Assembly: GCF_026262505.1 (NCBI RefSeq)
Contig: NC_067205.1
Span: 3,348,001-3,412,000, forward strand
DNA from: Trichomonas vaginalis G3
Taxonomy: Eukaryota; Parabasalia; Trichomonadida; Trichomonadidae
Length of the DNA stretch: 64,000 nucleotides
Direction: 5' to 3'
Each line of letters starts with the position of its first letter. Within the stretch, counting starts at the first letter, position 1. Positions 56,197 through 64,000 of the stretch are shown here, one piece after another. The notes below the pieces were generated by a model. It ran no database searches. It was given only the letters and a program-made list of their open reading frames with translations, and was not told the DNA's origin. A program made the position numbers and the translations under genes.

Positions 56197-59100
56197 TGTC
56201 GCAGACAACTCTGTCGTGGCAATAGAGTTTTCCTGATTTGATGCCAACAACTAACACATGCAATGCCTGCATTGTGTTTTGATTCTCCCAATTCTTGTTG
56301 AAAATTTGGGATCCTGTTGTTCCTGACACTTTTTCAAGTTCAATTCTAATTGCAGTTCTTGTTCTATCCAACAATATCTGTGTTTTCTTGTAGAGACAGA
56401 AATTGTTTCTGAGTTCATTCAAGATCTTTGGCAATCTCTGTTTCGTGAACATGACTTCGTGAATGTATTTGAAGTCAAAGGCTTCGTTTGTCAGTACTAA
56501 AAGTGGATTTGAATCATTCCACAAACCGAAATTAATCATTTGAACAATTCCCAAACAGTTTAATGTTTCATTTGCTAATCCTTTGACGCAACAGATTTCG
56601 CTGAAACATTTAGCTATTTTGAGAGTCTGTTTGAGTATCACGGCTTTGTCAGCTTCGAAATCTTGGTTCGGCATTCTTCTGTTTGAAAAGTAATAGTTCA
56701 AAATGAAAAATGCTTTTGCAGCAGAAGAAGTCAAAGGTTCGTGATATTCATATCTCGGTGTCATTTCACTCAATATCTTGTCTTCACCAAATCTGATAGG
56801 AACTTCAGATAAATCTGCTGAATTACAGATGCTTTTAAGTAACAAATCAATTGACATTGCGTCATTTGTTTTCTCAAAGAAATTATGGACAATTGAAGGA
56901 GAAACACCATAAAGAGCAGCAATTCTTCCTAATTGTGTTGGTTTTAATTTTCCTTCATGATTGATTGAGACACACTCATATCTGATAAGTTTATCAACGA
57001 TTTCATTAGCGATTTCATCCAAGTTTTTCATGTAATATTTCGGATTCTGGTTAACTCTGATGAAAAGAAAAGATCTGTGCAAGAAAGACATCATTCCATT
57101 GAAAGATCTGATGTTTCTGCTGCTTACTTCTGCATTGATAACTTCTAATAATACACTAGGTAATGAAGATTCAATTGGAACAGGAGAATAAACGAAATTC
57201 TGCAAGAATTCTTTTCTACTTTCTTCGCAATAGATCATTAACAAACCTTCTTGATCCAAATAAGGTCTTCCTGCTCTTGCCATCATCTGCTGCATGTCTT
57301 GGATTGGATAAGGAACGTATTGGTTTGTTTTTGTATCGAAATATTCTGTTCCTTTTATGACAACGAATTTTGCAGGTAAAAACTTACCCCAAGCAAAAGA
57401 AACAGGAGCAATAAGAAGCCTTAATTGTCCTCTTCTAAACAAACCTTCAACAATCTTCTTGTCTTTATCCGTTAATGAATTATGATGAATGCCAATTCCG
57501 AATGACAAGAAATATCTCAATTCCTCGTTATCAACTTTTTCTGACATTTCTGTACTTTCTTTTGTCTTGTAATAGTCTGGTTCTCCTCTGTTGTTTGCGT
57601 AGTCAATGAGTTCACTTGCTGTCAATTTCGTCTGTTTCTTACTTGACACGAAAATAATTGTTGGCAATTCTTCAGAGAAAGATTTAATTGAATCAGAAAG
57701 AGGTTTGTTCATCGCAGCCATTCTCGCTGAATAGTTTCGTCCTGGGATCCTCTTAAAAGGAATTTCATTTCAACAGGACGTGCTTCCAATGGGAAATTGA
57801 ATGTTTGTTTCAATTCAACTTCGAAATAAACGGCTAAATCAATTGGATTTGCAACGGTGTTTCCAATAACAACAAATCTTAATTTCCTGCAATATCTGCG
57901 CATTCGATCAACAATTACTTCTATAAGAGCACCTTTGTTGGTGTTCATCATGTGGATATCATCAATAATTATTAATTTGAAACGTGACAAAAAGATTTTC
58001 ATTGACTTCACTTTTGACACATTATCAAAATCTTCTGGATTTGCAGCGATGATTCTATGCTTTTGTATCAAAGAACAGTCTTTGGAGAAATCACCTGATA
58101 GCCAGCAGAATTTCGCTGGAAGTTTTTCTTTCCAATTTGATATTTTTTCATCCAAAGAAATTTGTAAAGGATTCAAATACAAAATCTTTGAATCATCATT
58201 TTCAAGAAGTTGTTTGAAAATGGCCAATTCACCAATAACTGATTTGCCTGTTCCATTTGGTGCGCACAACAAAATATTTGCATCTGTGTGGTAAACTTGG
58301 TAAAACAGTTGTGTTTGGATCTCATTGAAGAACTTGAAACCAAAGAATTTCATGTATTCCATGTCATTCAAAGCAGCAATTGGTAATGCCATCAAAGGAA
58401 CTAATGCTGACTTGTATGGTTCATATAATTTGCTGATTCTTTCGATCTTTAATGGCATCTATCACCTGCTGCTAAATATTCAGATGAAGTAATCGAAATG
58501 ATGTAAGATTTCGAACCAAGAGCAATTGGAACACAGTAATTCAATTGCATTCCAGTTTTTGCAAGAATTTCATCGATGGAAAACTCACTTGCAATATAGA
58601 AAATATTTTCATCACCATCTTCAATGAATATCTTATAGTTCATGAATTGTGAACAAATGTTATAATCCCATTCAAATGGAAAAGTGACATCAATTACAAT
58701 ATTCAAATATTTGTCAGAAATCGGTTGATAATAACAACTCATTCTTACAGAAGGGAATTTCTTGGCGTAATCCAAAGATTGTGCTGCGTAATTATCACCT
58801 CTCAAGAGATTGCAGAGCTCTTTGAAATCGATCTGTTTGATATCATCAATTGACAAACCTTGTCTTATAATTCTTTTCAAAAGTTGGTCATCGCGAGGAA
58901 AAGACATAATTTGGATTAAAGGACAATCTGTTCTCATTCTGCACCACCACATTCTTCTTTGTACCATCTTGCACAAGTCCAAACAGAATGAGGCTAAGAA
59001 ACACCAACCTTTTTCAACAGAAATTTCGAAAATCGCATCGAAAATTCTGGAAATATTATCTGCAACCCAACCTTGATCTAACTGAAGAGTTGTTGTCTTC

Positions 59101-60452
59101 AAAGGTTCTCGACTTATATATGTTTGGAGAAGGAAATTGACTTTTCCTGATACTTCTTCAATAGCTGATGCGAAAGGAATGACTGGCTTATAAACTTCCA
59201 TTTCTTTGTATTCGTTCTTTCTGACAGTGATCGAATCACAAATTCCTGAAGCGAAAACGCAGTCAATTAATTCACTTTCTTCCATTTCTCCTTTAAGATT
59301 TTCATTCAAAAATCTTACAGCATCGAAAGGAATGTAGTGCATGAAGAAACCAAACCAACATGTGTTGGATGCAATATTTCAGTTGTTTTTGAGTATCTGA
59401 CCATTCCATATTTTGTCAGGTTTTTAATTGCTCTTCTTATTGAATCAACAGTTCTTTCGTAATTTGGTTCTAATTGGTACATAAATGTATATGTTGCCCA
59501 ACGTATTGCATCTTCTTTTGATGCGACAGTTCCCAAAGATACTTCGGCGTTCAAACAATCTTCGAGTTTGTTCATGAATTTGGAATCAATTGGTTCAGCG
59601 TTAACCAAAGTTTTTGTGTAACTTGACAAAACATTGGCTTCTGTAATCAAATACGCTTCACCGCATGTATCGAACTGAGGACGACCAGCTCTTCCGAACA
59701 TCTGGTGGACATCCAAAATACCGATATCTTCGATTTTTCCGAGTTCTGTGTTATAAACTTTTGTTCCTTTGATGACAACAGAATGAGCAGGAAGATTTAC
59801 ACCCCATGCCAATGTTGATGTGCAAATAAGTATCTGGAACATGTTAGATCTAAACATTTGCTCAACGAAAACTCTGTCTTGTCTAGGAAGTCCTGCATGA
59901 TGAATACCAATTCCCAATGCAATTGTTTCTCGTAATTGTGGACTTAAATTTCGTTTTCCTGCTTGTGTTAATAATTCATCAGTTGCAGAAGTACCTAAAT
60001 ATCTATTTACTATATGTGCATACTTCGATGTTTCGTTTCTTGAATGAACAAAAACAATTGTTTGCGATCCTTTCCCTAAAATTTCTTTCAAAACTTGGAT
60101 ACCTAAAACATCAACTTGTATTGATTCATCTTTGTAGCCTGGCTGCTTAAGTTCATTGTATAGTTTCTGGCTGTCTTGGTCAGGACATTTATCTGTCTTC
60201 TTTGCACCAATTAATGTCATTGCCAATGGAACAGGTCTGTATTCTGGACCGAAATATAGGGTGTCCAAAGGTGCGTTTAGCACAGCGCTCTATATGAGAC
60301 TATTAAAGGAGATATATGCTGATTATAAATATATAATAAAAAATATGAATATATGTATATGATGAGTATGTTGTATTTTGGCGCCATGCCGGGATATAAA
60401 ATGAATTTTGAGACAAGAGGCGGTTTCGCGGGAAATTTTGGCGGGATTTTTT

Positions 60453-60457
60453 TCATT
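60453..60457 (+). promoter_or_regulatory. Initiator (TCATT) of the mariner transposase
   Basis: TCATTTTTTTAATGAATC places a trichomonad-type initiator nine bases before the ATG at 60464, so the element carries its own host-style start site. Confidence 0.6.
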
Positions 60458-60463
60458 TTTTTA

Positions 60464-61480
60464 ATGAATCATAAAGAAAACATCCTCGCTCTTGCAAAAA
60501 AATGCAAAGACTGTAAAAAAATCTACGAGACATTGGTAAAATGCTTCGGTATGGATGCTCCTAGCTATTCCACTGTAACGTATCATGTTAGGATGTATCA
60601 CTTCATGAACAAAAAGGCGCCCATCATAAAAATTGACAAAAAATTGCCGGATCAAAGAAAAATCAAAGCAATTCTTCAAGCGCTAGATGAAGACCCAAGA
60701 GCATCACTCAGAAGGATAGAGGAGATGACAAAGATACCACGTACAACAGTCAGTTATTATCTGCACAATTATTTGAACTACAAACTAGCGTATACACGTT
60801 GGGTTCCGCACAACCTTAATTCAGTTCAAAAAAAATCTAGAGTCCAATCTTCGAAAGAGCTCCTCTCTATATTGGGTGCGTATCAATCCAAGAAGTTTCG
60901 CTTTTTAGCAACAGGGGACGAGTCTTGGTTTCAATATGCAACAGAAGCCAAAATCATGTGGATCCCGAAGGATGAAAATCCGCAAACATTCCCGAAGAAA
61001 AAAATTGACACACCAATGATGATGTTGTCGGTTTTTTGGGGCGTGAATGGCATCATCGCAATTGATATTCTTCAAAAACCTAATACGATGAATGCTCAGT
61101 ATCTAATTGACAATGTTCTTACTCAAATTATCAATTCTGATGAGTTTGAGAAATCCAAACAACAAAAACAAAAGTTTGCAATTCATTTTGATAATTCAAG
61201 AGTTCACAAAAGTCATAAGGTAATGAATTACTTGGTGGAAAACAATGTCAAAGTTGTTCCAAACCCAATTTATTCACCTGATATTGCACCCTCTGACTTT
61301 TATTTATTCGGCACGCTAAAAAAGAGAGCTGAAGGACGCGAATTCGCGAGTCCAGATGATCTTGAAAATTTTGTAAGAGAGCAATTTGAGCAATTTTCTC
61401 ATGATGATTTAAAGCGTGTCTTTCAAGCCTGGATCGATCGCTGCGAACGCGTGATTGAATCCAATGGTGATTATATTTAA
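60464..61480 (+). CDS. Mariner transposase
   Basis: The frame is open from 60353, but ATG 60464 (MNHKENILALAKKCKDCKK) follows a good initiator and gives 338 residues, the normal mariner length. The N-terminal part has two helix-turn-helix motifs (second: ASLRRIEEMTKIPRTTVSYY). The catalytic triad is DD34D: ATGDESWFQY, HFDNSRVHKS and, exactly 34 residues after the second aspartate, the aspartate in APSDFYLFG. The WVPHNL linker typical of mariners is present. It cuts the element out and inserts it at TA. All key residues are present, so it may be active. Confidence 0.95.
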   Translation: MNHKENILALAKKCKDCKKIYETLVKCFGMDAPSYSTVTYHVRMYHFMNKKAPIIKIDKKLPDQRKIKAILQALDEDPRASLRRIEEMTKIPRTTVSYYLHNYLNYKLAYTRWVPHNLNSVQKKSRVQSSKELLSILGAYQSKKFRFLATGDESWFQYATEAKIMWIPKDENPQTFPKKKIDTPMMMLSVFWGVNGIIAIDILQKPNTMNAQYLIDNVLTQIINSDEFEKSKQQKQKFAIHFDNSRVHKSHKVMNYLVENNVKVVPNPIYSPDIAPSDFYLFGTLKKRAEGREFASPDDLENFVREQFEQFSHDDLKRVFQAWIDRCERVIESNGDYI

Positions 61481-62621
61481 ATAAACTTTATATATATGTA
61501 ACTTGTTTATTTCTATTCGCAGTATTCAGGTTTGTGCTAAACACACCTTTGGACACCCTATAAAACAAACCATTATCAGGAACACGAATGAAATTTGCGA
61601 CATCAGTGTAATTAGGCAATGTCGCGGACAATCCAAGGATTCTGATTTGCTTCTGCGTTTGTTCTACTTGTCGAAGAGTTCTTGCAACTAATGATTCAAT
61701 GACAGGACCTCTGTCATCGGCTAAAAGATGGATTTCATCAATAATTAGGAGTTTCAATCGCATACTTGGAGCGTTTTCTCCGGCTTTTCTTGTGGCAACA
61801 TCCCACTTTTCTGGTGTAGCAACAAGGATCTGGGATTTCTCTACTTGTGCAGATGATAATGATGTATCTCCGGTGTATTCTTCAACAACAACTTTCAAAT
61901 GCTTTAATGCGGTATTAAGCTTGTCTTGGATTTCCATGGCAAGTGCTTTCATGGGTGTAATATAGACAATTAAGAAGGGAGAATCATCAATGTGAGGTGG
62001 AATTCCCGGAATTTCGATAATATGTTTTTTAATTTCATGAAGAATAGTAATCATAGCGACATTTGTTTTACCAGCACCTGTTGGTGCACAGACAAGCATA
62101 TTGTCGTCCGTGTTGTATCCTGTTTCGAAAATTTGGGATTGAATATCATTAAATTCTGTACAGCCGTTAAAACATTGTCGTACCCAATCTGGTAAATCAG
62201 AAAGTTGTTTTCTATCGATTTTTGGCTTCTCAAGAGTAGTTGCTTGAACATCATATCTTGACATGTTGATTGTTTCGGTATTTTTATAAATTGCTTTTAC
62301 GACTGGTTTTATTGGCTTAGTGCGCTTAATTGGAGCTAAAATTGGTTTCGATTCTTGTTTAGTTTGACTTGAATTTTGATCTTTCTGATGAAAATATTTG
62401 ATAATTTGATCTCTCCAATCTAAAAATACATCCACAGGAGTCTTTACTGAAGGTCCTAATAGATTTGACAATTTTGATCGTATATTTACATCCGATGAAT
62501 CCGAAAGAAGTAATTGTGTGATATTTTCCACAACTTCTTCCGGATACTCTGCCTTGGAGGATTCAACAACATTCTCTAGCCAAGATTCAACTGTTGATCC
62601 GGCCCAAGGTTCAGAACTCAT

Positions 62622-63456
62622 CTAAATTTGCCACTTTTTCTCACTTCAAGAGATGAGAAATCATTACTTTCAACTCTACACGTGAATAAATTAGTTAGAT
62701 ATGTCTTTTACAGATGTATTAGTGCGATGATTTGGCGTTATTACCTCAAATATAGATAGATTGTAATTTGTGATGAAATCTTTTGAAGGAATCAGACATA
62801 AATCCAATGTTTAATGAAAATATTCGTTGTGTGTGTGCATGTGATCTATTCCATATTAACTTAAGCTGTAAAATATTTTATCATATAATTTTCAGGGGTA
62901 AAAAATCATTTAGGTATTTAATATCAAGTTATATACAGGCATTACATATGTATTTCCTGTGAAATAATTTAATAAATAATATCCTTATGATAGATTTGTA
63001 AGACTGTTTTCTCCACAGATAAAAAGGGGTTAAAATCAGAATTGAACTTTCTCTGTTCCAGCACAAAAGACATAATTCTACGCCCTAAGATTTGATTGGC
63101 GTGTTTTCAAAATTTTGAACTTATTTCTCTACCGCTACGATGAAAACTCTTCGGAAATATCAAAAGTATTCTGACAATGCGCTTATTTAACTGAGGAAAA
63201 ATGTGTTCGGAGGTTGTACAAAATCTGTCGAAAATGAGAACTTTGATTGAAATGATTTTATTTATATTTCCGCCAAAACTCAGAATATCTCTTAAAAATT
63301 GAATGAATACGTATTCATAAATAAATATAGTTTAGGGGAGGTGGCATGAATATTTCGTGTGGTCGAAATTCTTAATTAATAGCGAACGCTCAATCATTCA
63401 TTATCAATTTTTCGATCACTGAATTTTTAAAATAATAAACTCAATTTTAGAAGAAA
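62622..63456. other. Intergenic between divergent genes, nothing supported
   Basis: AT-rich DNA between the helicase and the Raptor-like gene. A TCACT lies at 63415-63419 and a TCAATTTT shortly before the ATG at 63457, both possible initiators. No other feature was recognised. Confidence 0.5.
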
Positions 63457-64000
63457 ATGGCGGCGATGGTAGCAACGAAGAGAATTGTGTCAAGAACACC
63501 AATTGTGTTTCAAAGACCGCAAAGCTCAATCGGACAGCTACCCCAAGCATGTAATAAGACAAAAGCAGCAATTTGTCTATTCTGTCTATTTGATGGGCTT
63601 CGAAATCCTTCAATTCGTCGATTAGTTCGTAAACCAAGAACAGTTTGCCAACGCCAACTCTTAACCTTCGATCCAACTTATTATGCGCCCGCATCTAAAA
63701 ATGGAGTTCAAGATATTTACAATAACGCCGTGTAATGCAATTGTGACATGGCGGTAGATCCATCAGCACAAACAGTACTTACGTTATTGCGTAAGCATGC
63801 TACTTCTTTGCCTCCGCAGCGTATTCTAATTCATTATTTCGGCCATGGCTGCCATCCGCCAACCGACGATGGCTCATTATACTTCTTTTCTGAAGATAGA
63901 ACGCGTTATAAGCCAATTAAAATCATCAACTTACTCAATTCCTGCCCATGTCCATTATGTGTCATAATTGATGCTCCAAATGCAGGATGCTTGCCACGCT
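63457..64000 (+). CDS. Raptor-like (KOG1) N-terminal caspase-fold region, with an in-frame stop; runs off the window
   Basis: From ATG 63457 one frame reads FQRPQSSIGQLPQACNKTKA then FCLFDGLRNPS and LLTFDPTYYAPASKNGVQDI. A TAA stop follows at 63733-63735. The same frame then continues CNCDMAVDPSAQTVLTLLRK, RILIHYFGHGCHPPTDDGSL, YFFSEDRTRYKPI and CPLCVIIDAPNAGCLPR. This is the conserved N-terminal caspase-like domain of Raptor, the TOR complex 1 scaffold that recruits substrates. HYxGHG is present; the usual DCSNAG reads DAPNAG, losing the cysteine. The stop lies inside the conserved domain in unbroken frame, so either the gene is a recent pseudogene, the base call is wrong, or this copy starts at the later ATG 63748. 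Confidence 0.75.

Larger units (their letters stand above)
60257..61560 (+). mobile_element. Mariner element (Tvmar1-like), apparently intact
   Basis: The element is 1304 bp long and bounded by 28-bp inverted repeats with one mismatch, starting TAGGGTGTCCAAAGGTG and ending TTTAGCACA. The TA target site is duplicated at 60255-60256 and 61561-61562. Joining the flanks at one TA restores the host helicase frame (GLFY then FGPEYRPVPL). The transposase frame is whole. It is a young insertion. Confidence 0.93.
56156..62621 (-). pseudogene. ASCC3/Brr2-type Ski2-like helicase gene, split by a mariner and frame breaks
   Basis: The gene starts at ATG 62621 (MSSEPWAGSTVESWLENVV). The first helicase cassette is canonical: CAPTGAGKT (residues 178-186), TPEKWD, DEIH (285-288), LSATLP, then after the insertion FVHSRNET, GIGIHHAGL and GRAGRPQFD. 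A Sec63-like domain follows, then a second cassette with altered motifs (CAPNGTGKS, DDIH, VIGNTVA), RAGRPYLD and a shortened second Sec63 region. Wording such as FVSSKKQTKLTASELIDYA is closer to ASCC3, a helicase for stalled-ribosome and alkylation-damage responses, than to Brr2. A mariner interrupts codon 344-345. Three further frame changes lie near 59342, 58458 and 57721; each would need one extra base and each falls just before an ATG. The sequence is non-functional as it stands, unless the small breaks are assembly errors. Confidence 0.85.

Noticed and set aside
1-64000. CRISPR arrays, tRNA or rRNA genes
   Set aside because: Direct repeats in the window have no regular spacer pattern, and I could not recognise a cloverleaf or ribosomal sequence by eye.

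Overview
The window looks like Trichomonas vaginalis or a very close trichomonad. The DNA is AT-rich and genes have no visible introns. Several start codons sit 8-14 bases downstream of a TCA(C/T)T initiator, the trichomonad core promoter. The mobile DNA is also typical: Maverick/Polinton elements, a MULE and a Tvmar1-like mariner. Host genes are a minority and several are damaged.

Bases 1-34520 are mostly Polinton DNA. A fold-back fragment (173-8026) carries the same Polinton end twice, head to head. A large decayed Polinton (about 9300-25777) follows. Its left part is an accessory block of whole genes (an unknown 312-residue protein and two KilA-N proteins) set in shuffled intergenic repeats. 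Its right part is a broken virion block: packaging ATPase, SF3-type helicase, penton-like protein, double jelly-roll major capsid protein and a long coiled-coil core protein. A whole 394-residue gene lies next to its terminus. A third, compact Polinton (27685-34520) has recognisable repeats at both ends and ten open genes, including a packaging ATPase, beta-rich capsid-type proteins and a collagen-like fibre protein. It abuts the broken remnant of a ubiquitin-hydrolase-like host gene. No DNA polymerase B, integrase or protease was found in any of the three, so the window holds virion and accessory modules without the usual replication and integration set, apart from the helicase.

Bases 34521-41123 hold structured repeats (a perfect three-way-junction palindrome and a 24-bp hairpin) and a full-length MULE (35783-41114). 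The MULE has a 9-bp target duplication, a zinc-finger DDE transposase and a second, divergently transcribed gene.

Bases 41368-53471 are the main host block: a 1419-residue ankyrin-type protein, a secreted discoidin-like protein, a leucine-rich-repeat PP2C phosphatase with a myristoylation-type N-terminus, a two-repeat Myb factor and a membrane-anchored glycosyltransferase. Bases 53479-56196 contain nested transposons around an inverted copy of the 3' end of the next gene.

Bases 56156-62621 hold an ASCC3/Brr2-type Ski2 helicase gene split by an apparently intact mariner and by three single-base frame breaks. The window ends in the 5' part of a Raptor-like gene that carries an in-frame stop. 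A run of N at 2526-2550 and the many small indels near it mean that some breaks could be draft-assembly errors rather than biology.
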